A DNA stretch of 64,000 bases. Origin: Nocardioides sp. YR527. GTDB taxonomy: Bacteria > Actinomycetota > Actinomycetes > Propionibacteriales > Nocardioidaceae. The position numbers and the translations under genes are program-made. The stretch lies in contig NZ_FNFN01000003.1 of assembly GCF_900101045.1 (NCBI RefSeq), positions 62,001 through 126,000 of the forward strand, written 5' to 3'. Under the pieces are notes generated by a model. That model saw only the letters and a list, made by a program, of their open reading frames with translations. It was not told the origin of the DNA and did not search any database. Of the stretch, positions 10,101-17,575 are shown piece by piece; within the stretch, counting starts at the first letter, position 1; the number at the start of each line of letters is the position of its first letter.

Positions 10101-10376
10101 CCGGCGGTCGTCGGAGACCTCACCTCCCACCACGCCGGCTACCGCACCCCGCAGGGCGAGGTCGTCACCGACTGGCAGCTCGACGGAGACCGGCTGGACC
10201 TGCAGGTGACCGTTCCGGCCAACACCACCGCGACGGTCAAGGTGCCGTTGGACAAGGTCGGTGGCGCCGACGCGAAGCTCTCGGCCGGCGGGCTGCGCCC
10301 GACGCGGGTCAGCGACGAGTACGCCGTCTACGAGGTCCGGGCCGGCGCGTGGAGGTTCGTCGCGTCGGCCCGGTGA
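7104..10376 (+). CDS. Secreted GH78 alpha-L-rhamnosidase with discoidin-like domain
   Basis: The protein has about 1090 residues. The start is ATG 7104, with GGAGGA 3 nt upstream (7095-7100), giving a Sec-type signal (WTRSIVVLMSTSLMLAAAQ, cleavage after AGA). Domain order is a fibronectin-like N-domain (about 35-165), a F5/8 (discoidin)-like beta-sandwich inserted at about 175-335, the Bac_rhamnosid_N region, then the (alpha/alpha)6 barrel. The GH78 acid motif TDCPHREKFGWTEQ is near residue 680, and a C-terminal beta domain follows. GH78 enzymes release terminal L-rhamnose from plant glycosides and polysaccharides. It is monocistronic, with a LacI-type operator upstream. The inserted carbohydrate-binding-like domain suggests action on a polymer or cell surface. 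Confidence 0.92.
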   Translation: MSWTRSIVVLMSTSLMLAAAQLTTTGPAGAAETARPGAMVPVRLETAGLADPIGIDDTEPTLSWELKTGREESRQAAYQIRAASTSARLAAGRADLWDSGRVRSSINHGVAYDGRAVDSRDHVFWQVRVWDERGGVSRWSDPASWEVGLVDEADWDADWIGNPVWEEPVAHPMPVDLSTPASGRYLRISVTRLDGATTDPFAENREARLQLGEIEVFDSTDPSANFAAGADVVASESDDTDGEWAPGYLTDGERLSSAAPRGYSSESHPTLDVSSKPITLTVDLGEKRSFNRVRLYPRSDLQDQFARSANYPRNFSVEVSDAPDTGFQTVRSYSNQQPPSAQHTQPMALPIFAKQFDLKRDVRSARLYVTGMGVYSATINGQAVTDAVLEPPNTDVRDQVVASAYDVTGLLRSGQNRFAAELGTGMAQVNRAASNRYQYMNSDYSPPRLLAQLEITTTDGRRHVVATDGSWQTTLGATTTANWYGGEDYDARREQAGWREPGTSLTGWDTAEVTEPPFETTEIVGRTAPPITQVDALRATSVTNPEAGTYIVDFGTNVVGWPELTADGAAGTEVRMYPAEQLDKDGTVLQTQYSGRNRVWQAMTLDGTGPLTWHPRFNYSGFRYLEITGLSAAPALADVRALVLRTDNAAAGTVESSDPLLNSIHGIINRAIQGNMYSVLTDCPHREKFGWTEQLNLVFDSVAKNYDVEAYYRKIVQDMADSQTSFGLVPDITPEYTEFSEWNVGYRDDANWGGSIILAPWLMYRAYGDVETMRTFYPNMQRYLDYLSGRADGHILGQGLGDWIAIDTTTPLELVGTQAYYKLASTLSQVARTIGKKQDAEKYAALAADIADAFNAEFFDAATGDYGPGNQTSNGLALDADLVPADHRDQVLGNLIESIRAADDHLRVGEIGLPAILDVLAEEGRDDVIYDIATQTTYPSYGYLVETGSTALPEAWTGMTKSGSQNHYMLGAIDDWFWSGLGGIEQAPGSVAFRDLVIAPAVVGDLTSHHAGYRTPQGEVVTDWQLDGDRLDLQVTVPANTTATVKVPLDKVGGADAKLSAGGLRPTRVSDEYAVYEVRAGAWRFVASAR

Positions 10377-10409
10377 GACGGCCGTAGCCGTCGGTTCGAT
10401 GTCCTCTGT

Positions 10410-11894
10410 TCAGCTCACCGTCTCGCTGCGAGCGGGGTGCGACTCCACCCAGAAGTCAGCACCCTTGATGCCGAGGGCCTCAGGATCGAAGACGGGGTCG
10501 AGGCCTTGGCTGCGCTGGCGCTCGTAGTCGCGGTAGATGCGGTAGACGAGCGGGGCGAGGAGGGCGAGGCAGGCGAGGTTGACCCAGGTGATCAGGCCGA
10601 GGCCGATGTCGCCGATGGCCCAGATCATCTCGGTCGGCACGATCCCGCCGAGGAAGACGATGGCGAGGGTCCCGAACTTCAGCACCCGCGACCAGATCGG
10701 CGAGGTCCTGCCGTCGAGCAGGTAGAGGAGGTTCGAGCTGGCGACATAGAAGTAGGCGAGGAGGCAGGCGAAGCCGAAGAGCAGCACCGCCACCGCGACG
10801 AACCCGGCGCCCCAGCCCTGGGCGAGCGTGTCGATGGAGGCCTGGACCCAGTTCGGGCCGACGGGGATGTCGCCCATGTTGTCGATCCGGACCACGCCCG
10901 AGGCGTCGGTGACGTTGTAGGACCCGGAGACGACGATCATCAGGCCGGTGGCCATGCAGATCAGCAGCACGTCGATGTAGATGCTGAAGGTCTGCACGAG
11001 GCCCTGCTTGCCCGGGTGCGATGTACGCGCCGCGGCGGCCGCGAAGGTCGCCTCGCCGAGGCCGTTGGAGGAGGCGAAGACGGCGCGACGGACACCCCAG
11101 GCGACGGCCGCACCGGCCATGCCGGCCAGCATCGGCTCCTGGCCGAACGCCGAGTGGACGATCAGCGAGATCGCCTCGGGGACGGCCTCGATGTTCACCG
11201 CGATGACGGTGAAGGCCAGGATCAGGTAGCCGACCGCCAGGAACGGCACGAGCACCTGGGTGACCTTGACGATGCGGGTGGTGCCGCCGAAGATCACCGC
11301 GCCGATCATGGCGGTGATGAGCAGTGCGGGGACGATCGGCGGGATTCCGAAGGCGCGCTCGGAGCTGGCCGCGATCGTGCTCACCTGGAAGCCCGGGAAG
11401 AGGAAGCCGTACCCGACGAGGCCGAGCAGCGCGATCAGCCCGGCGACCTTCGGCAGGTTGAGGCCGTGCCGGATGTAGTACGGCATGCCGCCGATGTCCT
11501 CGCCGGCCTCGCGGCGGTCCTCGTCGGTGACCCGGCGCTTGAACGTCTGGGACAGCGTCGCCTCGGCGTACCCGACGGTGCAGCCGACCAGGCCGGTGGC
11601 GGCCATCCACAGCAGGGCACCCGGGCCACCGGCGCCGATGGCGGTGGCGACGCCGGCGATGCTGCCGACGCCGACCCGGCTGGCGAGCGCCATCACCAGG
11701 GCCTGGTACGACGAGAGGCCGCCGGTCACGTCGCTGCCCTCGCGCAGCTGGCGGACCATGTCCGGCATGCGCCGGAACTGCACGCCCTTCATCGCGATGG
11801 TCCCGATCGCGCCGAGCCCGAGGACGACGTACGCCATGGGGGCCGACCAGAGGAGGTCGGCAATGCTCACCAGGAACTCGGTCGCCGCGTCCAT
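10410..11894 (-). CDS. Sodium:alanine (AGCS family) amino acid symporter
   Basis: The 494-residue polytopic protein has about 11 membrane segments. Family signatures include 'GGLSSYQALVMALASRVGVGSIAGVATAI' near residue 60, the sodium/substrate-binding region of AGCS carriers, and 'GVRRAVFASSNGLGEATFAAAAARTSHPGKQGLVQ' in the middle. It imports a small neutral amino acid (classically alanine or glycine) with Na+. The gene is the last of a three-gene operon with an amine oxidase and a DapA-like lyase; only 1 nt separates it from the lyase stop. Its context suggests it brings in the amine or amino acid that the operon degrades. Confidence 0.92.
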   Translation of the reverse strand: MDAATEFLVSIADLLWSAPMAYVVLGLGAIGTIAMKGVQFRRMPDMVRQLREGSDVTGGLSSYQALVMALASRVGVGSIAGVATAIGAGGPGALLWMAATGLVGCTVGYAEATLSQTFKRRVTDEDRREAGEDIGGMPYYIRHGLNLPKVAGLIALLGLVGYGFLFPGFQVSTIAASSERAFGIPPIVPALLITAMIGAVIFGGTTRIVKVTQVLVPFLAVGYLILAFTVIAVNIEAVPEAISLIVHSAFGQEPMLAGMAGAAVAWGVRRAVFASSNGLGEATFAAAAARTSHPGKQGLVQTFSIYIDVLLICMATGLMIVVSGSYNVTDASGVVRIDNMGDIPVGPNWVQASIDTLAQGWGAGFVAVAVLLFGFACLLAYFYVASSNLLYLLDGRTSPIWSRVLKFGTLAIVFLGGIVPTEMIWAIGDIGLGLITWVNLACLALLAPLVYRIYRDYERQRSQGLDPVFDPEALGIKGADFWVESHPARSETVS

Positions 11895-11895
11895 G

Positions 11896-12789
11896 TCAAC
11901 CGACCTCCTTGCCGAGCGCCTTCAGCAGCGAGCGGAGACCCTCGACGTCCTCGGCGGCGAGCGGAGCCAGCGGACGGCGGGGGACGCCGACCGGGATGCC
12001 CTGGAGCTCGAGGCCGGCCTTGATGCCGGGGATGAAGCCGGTGGCGAAGAGGTGCGAGATCACCGGGTAGACCCGCTTCCACTCGGCCAGGGCATCGGTG
12101 AGGTTGCCCTCGGCGATGAGCCGGGTGACGGTGACGATCTCGTCAGGTACGACGTTGGCGGCGCCGGCCATCACCGCGACGGCCCCCTCGGCGAGGGCGC
12201 TGTAGGTGTAGACGTCCCAGCCGACGATGGTGCCGATGACGTCGCTGTGGTCGTGGATCAGGGTCAGCGCCTGCTCCCAGTTGGCGCTGGAGTCCTTGAT
12301 GTAGCGGATGTTGTCGACCTCGGTCGCCAGCGCGCGCACGGTGTCGGGCGCGAGGTTCACACCGGTCACCGGCGGGATGTTGTAGAGCATGACCGGGATG
12401 TCGACCGAGCCCGCGACGTCCTTGATGTAGCTGACCGTCTCGGCCTCCGACAGCGGCTCGTAGAACGGCGTCAGGAGCATGAGTACGTCGGCGCCGCTCC
12501 TCTGGGCGGCCTGGGAGAGGCGGATCGCCTCGGCGGTGGTGGTGGCACCGGTCTGGGCGACCACCGGCACCCGGCCGGCGGTCTGCTCGATGATGGTGTC
12601 GACCAGCAAGAGCCGCTCGTCGGAGGAGAGCGAGCCGACCTCGCCGGTGGAACCGGCCGCGACGACGCCGTTGACGCCGGCGTCGATCGAGCGGTCGACG
12701 ACCTTGCGCAGCGTGGCCACGTCGATCGACTCGTCGGGGTTGAACGGGGTGGTGAGGGCGGTCAGTACGCCGTGGAGCTCGGTGGTCAT
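11896..12789 (-). CDS. DapA/dihydrodipicolinate synthase-family aldolase/lyase
   Basis: The 297-residue TIM barrel is of the DapA/N-acetylneuraminate lyase family. Visible are 'GSTGEVGSLSSDER' (the phosphate/carboxylate-binding GSTGE), 'MLYNIPPVTGVNL' with the conserved tyrosine, and the Schiff-base lysine in 'IRYIKDSSANWEQ'. Its place in a catabolic operon between an amine oxidase and an AGCS transporter argues for a 2-oxo-acid lyase or dehydratase rather than the lysine-biosynthetic enzyme. The ATG at 12789 overlaps the stop of the amine oxidase gene by 4 bp. The frame stays open upstream through the oxidase gene, but that extension is not coding. Confidence 0.88.
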   Translation of the reverse strand: MTTELHGVLTALTTPFNPDESIDVATLRKVVDRSIDAGVNGVVAAGSTGEVGSLSSDERLLLVDTIIEQTAGRVPVVAQTGATTTAEAIRLSQAAQRSGADVLMLLTPFYEPLSEAETVSYIKDVAGSVDIPVMLYNIPPVTGVNLAPDTVRALATEVDNIRYIKDSSANWEQALTLIHDHSDVIGTIVGWDVYTYSALAEGAVAVMAGAANVVPDEIVTVTRLIAEGNLTDALAEWKRVYPVISHLFATGFIPGIKAGLELQGIPVGVPRRPLAPLAAEDVEGLRSLLKALGKEVG

Positions 12790-14210
12790 GCGAGGGTTCC
12801 TTCGGTGGTGGGGCGGGTGGTCTGGGCGGAGTTCGGGATGGTGATGGGGCGCCGACCGTCGTTGGCCAGCAGATCGGAGGCGTTCTGGGCTGCGGAGAAG
12901 CCCGAGGTGATGGCGGTCTCGGTGTAGAGGGTCCCGAGGTAGTCGCCGGCGAGGAACACGCGACCGCCGCCGCGCAGCAGGGTGGGCTGGAGCTTCGCGC
13001 GCCCCGGGAAGCAGTACGGCGAGGCGACCCGCCAGCGCTGGGTCTGCGCCTCCACGACCGAGTCGGAGAAGCCCGGGTGGTCGAGGACCTGCTCGAGGTC
13101 GGCGAGGTGGATCTGCGCCACCTCCTCGTCGGACTTGTCGAGGAGGGCCGCGCCGAGGGCAGCGGGGGAGAAGGTCATGAAGCTGCCGCCGGGCTTCCGC
13201 TCGCCGGCACCCTCGCGCCCGCGGACGATGCTCGCCTGGTTGAGGGCGATGGCGAAGGATCGCTTGGGGGCGGCGATCGCGTAGATGTCGTCCCAGGGGC
13301 GGGCCGAGGTCTCGTCGGTGAGGAACGCGGTGCTGACGTGGGGGCCGTACTTGATCTGGCCGAGCGCGTCGCGCATATCGGTGTCGAGGTCGACGGCGAC
13401 CCGGTGGGAGACGTCGGCGGTGGTGGCCAGCACGACCGTGCGGGCCTCGACCTCCCGGTCGACCCCGTCCTGGCGGTAGCGCACCACGACCGAGTCCTTC
13501 TTCTGCACGACCTCGTGGACCGTGGCACCGAGCTGGAGCCGGTCGCCGAGCGCGTCGGCGAGGGCACCGGTCAGCGTGGACGGTCCGCCGACGATGCCGC
13601 GGCTCAGGCCCTGGCCGAAGCCGAGCACCAGGCTGAAGTAGCCGATGCCCGCGCCCTCGGAGATCTGGTCCATGTTGCCGGCCGAGCGGGTCACGGTGGT
13701 CTTGAAGAGCGCCGCGGCGTCCTCGGGGAGGTTGCCGACGAGGTCGTCGAACGTGCGGTCGTTGGCGAAGTCGTAGATCCGCTGCTGCCGCTCGGCGCCG
13801 GACTCGCCGGCCCGCTTGCGTACGACCTGGGTGTAGCGGGCGACTCCGGCGACGACCTTCGACCCCGCGGTCATGGTGGCCACCCGGGCCTTCAGCGGCA
13901 TCGGGATCCGGAACGGGTACGTCGCGATGTGCCCCTTGCGCAGGAACTTGCCGTTCATCGACAGCGCCTGCAGCGAGCCCGGGATGTCGGTGGCCTCGAC
14001 GCCGACCTCGTTCAGCAGCTCGTCGGTGGAGGAGTCGTGTCCGGCGAAGACGTGACCGCCCCAGTTCAGCCAGTAGGCGCCGCGGCGCTCCGAGCGGATC
14101 CGGCCGCCGACGCGGTCGTCGGACTCGAGCACGAGCACGTCGGTGTGGCGCAGCCGCCAGGCGGCGGAGAGGCCGGCGAGGCCGGCCCCGACGACAACGG
14201 CGTCCTTCAT
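12786..14210 (-). CDS. FAD-dependent amine oxidase-family oxidoreductase
   Basis: The 474-residue protein starts MKDAVVVGAGLAGLSAAWRL, the Rossmann GxGxxG of the amine oxidase/protoporphyrinogen oxidase family. It continues with 'VLVLESDDRVGGRIRS', the second FAD signature. The C-terminal FAD contact is 'GRVFLAGDYLGTLYTETAITSGFSAAQNA'. The substrate is an unidentified primary or secondary amine. It is the first gene of the operon with the DapA-like lyase and the AGCS symporter, starting after AGAGGAG. A TGTGATCACA palindrome (14254-14263) lies 44 bp upstream of the start, identical to the one before the neighbouring gntR gene, so GntR control is likely. Confidence 0.88.
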   Translation of the reverse strand: MKDAVVVGAGLAGLSAAWRLRHTDVLVLESDDRVGGRIRSERRGAYWLNWGGHVFAGHDSSTDELLNEVGVEATDIPGSLQALSMNGKFLRKGHIATYPFRIPMPLKARVATMTAGSKVVAGVARYTQVVRKRAGESGAERQQRIYDFANDRTFDDLVGNLPEDAAALFKTTVTRSAGNMDQISEGAGIGYFSLVLGFGQGLSRGIVGGPSTLTGALADALGDRLQLGATVHEVVQKKDSVVVRYRQDGVDREVEARTVVLATTADVSHRVAVDLDTDMRDALGQIKYGPHVSTAFLTDETSARPWDDIYAIAAPKRSFAIALNQASIVRGREGAGERKPGGSFMTFSPAALGAALLDKSDEEVAQIHLADLEQVLDHPGFSDSVVEAQTQRWRVASPYCFPGRAKLQPTLLRGGGRVFLAGDYLGTLYTETAITSGFSAAQNASDLLANDGRRPITIPNSAQTTRPTTEGTLA

Positions 14211-14253
14211 GGTGACTCCTCTTTCGGTGGTGGTGTGACCAAGACCATACGTT

Positions 14254-14263
14254 TGTGATCACA
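14254..14263. promoter_or_regulatory. Putative GntR operator upstream of the amine oxidase operon
   Basis: TGTGATCACA is a perfect 10-bp palindrome, followed directly by a second GATCACAC half-site. The same palindrome occurs at 15058-15067 in front of the GntR-family gene. Finding it at both promoters, and next to an FCD-type regulator, supports it as that regulator's operator. Confidence 0.6.
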
Positions 14264-14292
14264 GATCACACAAGAGGTGACAGGGTAAATAG

Positions 14293-14360
14293 CGCCGAGT
14301 CGGCGCGTCATGACGCGCCGACTCGGCGGGGGTTCTGGTCAGGATGCGCCGACTCGGCGC
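14293..14360. repeat. GC-rich palindrome (CGCCGAGTCGG family), copy 1
   Basis: Positions 14293-14328 form a perfect 36-bp palindrome: an 18-bp arm starting CGCCGAGTCGGCGCG, with TCATGA at the centre. A further arm, GCGCCGACTCGGCGC, follows at 14346-14360. It sits just beyond the stop of gntR, between two minus-strand transcription units, so it may end gntR transcription. A second copy is at 42719-42816. Confidence 0.75.
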
Positions 14361-14366
14361 GGGGGG

Positions 14367-15038
14367 TCAGGAGTCGTTCATCGATGCCCGGATGCGGTCG
14401 ATCGCCGCGTCCAGGGAGGCGGCCGTGATGGTCGTCGCCCGCGTCTCGTCACGGTCGGAGGCCGCCTCCAGGAGCTGCTCCTGCCAGGTCAGCAGCTCGG
14501 CCGGATGGGCGGTGTCGAATGCCTGACGGGCGCCGAGGATCTTGTAGCTCCGGCAGCGGTTCCACAGCGCCTGGATGAGCTCGACGAGGACCGAGTTGGC
14601 GGCCGCCCGGTAGAGGATCGCCAGGAACCGCTCGTCGCTGTCGAGGTATTCGAGGGAGTCGCCGTCGGCGACGGCGGTCTCCATCGCGGCGTACTCCTTC
14701 CGCATCGACGCCAGGTCCTCGGGGGAGACCCGGGTCGTGCCCAGGCGGGTCGCCTCGATCTCCAGCAGGCGGCGGGTCGAGTAGAGCTCGAGGAGCTCGG
14801 TGTGGGTGAACCCCCGCACCACGGCGCCGCGGTAGGGCAGTGACTCGGCCAGCCCGATCTCCTCGAGCCGGCGGATCGCCTCGCGCACCGGCATCACGCT
14901 GGTGCCGAGCTCCTCGGCGAGGTCGCGGATGCGCAGCCGGTCGCCGACGGCGAGCTCGCCGCTGAGGATCGCTGACTGCATGGCCGCGAACACCTGGTCG
15001 CCAACGCGTCCGCTCAGCTCGATGCGAGGTAAAGGCAT
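14367..15038 (-). CDS. GntR family regulator, FCD (FadR) subfamily
   Basis: The 223-residue protein has an N-terminal winged helix: 'VFAAMQSAILSGELAVGDRLRIRDLAEELGTSVMPVREAIRRLEEIGL'. The FCD ligand-binding helices start with 'ELYSTRRLLEIEATRL' and include histidine and aspartate residues that could bind a metal. It lies directly upstream of and co-oriented with the amine oxidase operon, and is divergent from the GlnT operon. Matching TGTGATCACA sites lie 20 bp before its own start and before the amine oxidase gene, suggesting autoregulation and control of that operon. The ligand is probably a small carboxylic acid or amine. Confidence 0.88.
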   Translation of the reverse strand: MPLPRIELSGRVGDQVFAAMQSAILSGELAVGDRLRIRDLAEELGTSVMPVREAIRRLEEIGLAESLPYRGAVVRGFTHTELLELYSTRRLLEIEATRLGTTRVSPEDLASMRKEYAAMETAVADGDSLEYLDSDERFLAILYRAAANSVLVELIQALWNRCRSYKILGARQAFDTAHPAELLTWQEQLLEAASDRDETRATTITAASLDAAIDRIRASMNDS

Positions 15039-15057
15039 GACCTGAGCCTATCCCGGA

Positions 15058-15067
15058 TGTGATCACA
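15058..15067. promoter_or_regulatory. Putative GntR autoregulatory operator
   Basis: TGTGATCACA is a perfect palindrome 20 bp upstream of the gntR start codon, identical to the site at 14254-14263. The position suits repression of its own promoter. Confidence 0.58.
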
Positions 15068-15281
15068 CTTGTCGAAGGCGGGGCATTTCGCAGTTCAGGA
15101 CCGGCTCCCGAGGTGGGGATCGCCGTGTCGGGCTCTCGTTGGCAGGGATCAGCCTGCGCTCAGGCCCTCGCCGAGCGGCTGGTCCACGACGCCGCTCGCC
15201 TCAGCGTCTCTCGCGGCCGACCGCGACATGCCGCCGTGCCGGACGGAACCTCGATCTCACTCTTGCGAAACCCTTCTGAAA

Positions 15282-15313
15282 CATCCAGGATGTTCACTGT
15301 GAATACACAGTGA
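15282..15313. promoter_or_regulatory. Tandem palindromes upstream of the GlnT operon
   Basis: TCACTGTG-AATA-CACAGTGA (15294-15313) has perfect 8-bp arms and ends 27 bp before the GlnT start codon. CATCCAGGATG (15282-15292) directly precedes it. The 302-bp divergent spacer 15039-15340 holds nothing else recognisable apart from the GntR site at 15058. The XRE-cupin regulator at the end of the operon is the natural candidate to bind here. Confidence 0.55.
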
Positions 15314-15340
15314 TTCATACTACGAAACGGAGAACGAGAG

Positions 15341-16639
15341 ATGGAGACACTGAAGGAGCTGGCCGAGCAGGCCGGCACCCGGTTCATCCTCGCGCTGTTC
15401 GTCGACCTGCGCGGCAAGCCGTGCGCCAAGCTGGTCCCGGTCGAGGCCGTGGACGAGCTCGCCGAGGACGGTGTCGGCTTCGCCGGATACGCCGTCGGTG
15501 CGATCGGCCAGGAACCCAAGGATCCCGACCTGATCGCGATCCCCGACACCACCTCGTTCACGCCGATCCCGTTCGTCAAGGAGGGGCTGGCGCTCGTCCA
15601 CTGCGACCCCCACGTCGGCGGCAAGCCGTGGCCGTACGCACCACGGGTGATCCTGAAGTCGGTCATCGCCAAGGCTGCGGCCATGGGCTACCAGCCGTGG
15701 GTCGGTGCCGAGGTCGAGTACTTCCTCGTCCAGCGCAACGAGGACGGCTCGCTCCGTACGGCCGACGCCGCCGACGACGCGGATCAGCCGTGCTACGACG
15801 CCCGCGGCGTCTTCCGGATGTATGACCACCTCACCTCGATCTCCACCGCGATGAACGACCTCGGGTGGGGCAACTACGCCAACGACCACGAGGACGGCAA
15901 CGGGCAGTTCGAGCAGAACTTCGCGTACGCCGACGCGCTGACCACGGCCGACCGGGTCGTCACCCTGCGCTACCTGCTCTCCGTCATGGCGGCTGAGCGC
16001 GGCATGGTGGCGACCTTCATGCCGAAGCCATTCACCGACCGGACCGGCAGCGGCCTGCACCTCCACCTCTCGCTGACCTCCCAGGACACGGCGGTCTTCC
16101 CGGGGGAGGACGAGTCCGGGCTCGGGCTGTCGCCGACGGCGTACTCGTTCGTCGGGGGGATCCTCGAGCACGCCCAGGCCCTGCAGGGGCTGATCGCGCC
16201 GACGGTGAACTCCTACAAGCGCACCGGCGCGGTCGCCACCGCCTCGGGTGCGTCATGGGCGCCGCGCACCCCGACATACGGGGGCAACGACCGTACGCAC
16301 TACATCCGGGTGCCCGACAACCAGCGGATCGAGATGCGTGGCGGCGACGCGGCGGCCAACCCGTATCTCGCCGTCGCCGGCGCGCTCGGTGCCGGGCTCG
16401 ACGGGATCGAGCGCGGCGTACACCCGGGACCGATCGGCAGCGGCCCGGCCGGCGAGCTGCCCGACACGCTCCTGCAGGCCATCGACCTGATGGTCGCCGA
16501 CCCGGTGGTGTGCGGGGTGCTCGACGCGGTCGGCCCCGGGGTCGCCGACTACTTCGCCGACCTGAAGCGGGCCGAGTTCCGCGAGTACCACGCGGCCGTC
16601 AGCGCGTGGGAGATCGACCGCTACCTCACGGCCTTCTGA
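15341..16639 (+). CDS. glnT: Glutamine synthetase family protein (GlnT/GS type III-like)
   Basis: The 432-residue glutamine synthetase fold has catalytic elements in order: metal-binding 'GAEVEYFLV' near 125, 'NGQFEQNF' near 190, 'GSGLHLHLSL', 'APTVNSYKRT', 'GGNDRTHYIRVP' and 'RIEMRGGDAAANPYLA'. Enzymes of this branch (GlnT, or gamma-glutamylmethylamide synthetase GmaS) join glutamate to ammonia or a short amine using ATP. It heads an operon in which the next three genes resemble dissected glutamate synthase or N-methylglutamate synthase. That makes gamma-glutamyl capture of an amine plausible, though ammonia capture is equally compatible. The start is ATG 15341 after a purine-rich GGAGAACGAGAG leader. 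Confidence 0.85.
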   Translation: METLKELAEQAGTRFILALFVDLRGKPCAKLVPVEAVDELAEDGVGFAGYAVGAIGQEPKDPDLIAIPDTTSFTPIPFVKEGLALVHCDPHVGGKPWPYAPRVILKSVIAKAAAMGYQPWVGAEVEYFLVQRNEDGSLRTADAADDADQPCYDARGVFRMYDHLTSISTAMNDLGWGNYANDHEDGNGQFEQNFAYADALTTADRVVTLRYLLSVMAAERGMVATFMPKPFTDRTGSGLHLHLSLTSQDTAVFPGEDESGLGLSPTAYSFVGGILEHAQALQGLIAPTVNSYKRTGAVATASGASWAPRTPTYGGNDRTHYIRVPDNQRIEMRGGDAAANPYLAVAGALGAGLDGIERGVHPGPIGSGPAGELPDTLLQAIDLMVADPVVCGVLDAVGPGVADYFADLKRAEFREYHAAVSAWEIDRYLTAF

Positions 16640-16678
16640 CCCGAGCCGACCTGAGCTGACACGAGAGGAACCGACACG

Positions 16679-17575
16679 ATGTGTGGAATCGTCGGGTTGC
16701 ACCTGCGCAACCCCGAGCTCTACCCCCGGCTGGGAGAGCTGCTCGCCGACATGCTGGGCGAGATGCAGGACCGCGGCGCGGACTCCGCCGGCGTCGCCGT
16801 CTACGGGGACCCGACCTGGACCCCTGCGGGCCACGGCGCGGTCTCGCTGCTCGAGCTCGATCTGCCCGCCGCCGAGGTCGCCGCCGCGATCGGTACGTCG
16901 CTGGGCAGCCCGGTCGACGTACGTCTGCTCGACGCGACCCTCCTGATGACCGCTCCGGTCACCTCCGAGGACCTGCTCGCCGCCGCCCGGTCCGCCTTCC
17001 CGGACGCGCTCGTCGCCGGGTTCGGCGCCGATCTCGCCGTGCTCAAGGGTGTCGGTGCGCCGCGCGACCTGGCACACGAGTGGGGCCTGGCCGGCGCCCA
17101 GGGGTGGCAGGGGGTCGGCCACACCCGGATGGCCACCGAGTCGGCGGTGACGCCCAGCGGCGCGCACCCCTACGCGGTCGGGCCGGAGCAGTGCCTGGTG
17201 CACAACGGCTCGTTCTCGAACCACGCGACCATCCGGCGCGAGCTGCGCGCCGCGGGCGTCGAGTTCGACAGCGAGAACGACACCGAGGTGGGTGCCCGCT
17301 TCGTCGCGAAGGCGCTGGCCGACGGCAAGGACGTCGAGGTCGCGCTGAAGGAGCTGTGCGCGACCTTCGACGGCTTCTACACGCTGCTGGTGTCGAACCG
17401 CGACTCCTTCGCGGTCGTCCGTGACGCGATCGCCTGCAAGCCGGCGGTCATCGCCGAGACCGACGACTGGGTGGCGATGGCGAGCGAGTACCGCGCGCTC
17501 GCCGGGCTGCCCGGCGTGGAGAACGCCCGTATCTGGGAGCCCGAGCCCGAGGTGGTGTACGCATGGACCCGCTGA
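16679..17575 (+). CDS. glxB: Class II glutamine amidotransferase-like subunit (GlxB/MgsA type)
   Basis: The 298-residue Ntn-hydrolase begins MCGIVGLHL, so Cys2 is the expected N-terminal nucleophile. Other family contacts are 'DRGADSAGVAVYG', 'GHTRMATESAVTPSGAHPYAVG', 'CLVHNGSFSNH' and 'ENDTEVGARFV'. It corresponds to the glutaminase domain of glutamate synthase as a separate polypeptide, as in rhizobial GlxB and methylotroph MgsA. It overlaps the next gene by 13 bp. With the following two subunits it probably forms a complex that passes an amino or methylamino group from a gamma-glutamyl donor to a 2-oxo acid. Confidence 0.85.
   Translation: MCGIVGLHLRNPELYPRLGELLADMLGEMQDRGADSAGVAVYGDPTWTPAGHGAVSLLELDLPAAEVAAAIGTSLGSPVDVRLLDATLLMTAPVTSEDLLAAARSAFPDALVAGFGADLAVLKGVGAPRDLAHEWGLAGAQGWQGVGHTRMATESAVTPSGAHPYAVGPEQCLVHNGSFSNHATIRRELRAAGVEFDSENDTEVGARFVAKALADGKDVEVALKELCATFDGFYTLLVSNRDSFAVVRDAIACKPAVIAETDDWVAMASEYRALAGLPGVENARIWEPEPEVVYAWTR

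Noticed and set aside
11896..12789. Biosynthetic dapA (lysine pathway)
   Set aside because: The gene lies in a catabolic operon with an amine oxidase and symporter and no lysine genes; family membership alone does not fix the reaction.
12790..14262. The dapA reading frame stays open upstream for about 490 more codons
   Set aside because: That part overlaps the amine oxidase gene in another frame and translates to Arg/His/Pro-rich sequence. The DapA domain starts cleanly at ATG 12789 with an ATGA overlap.
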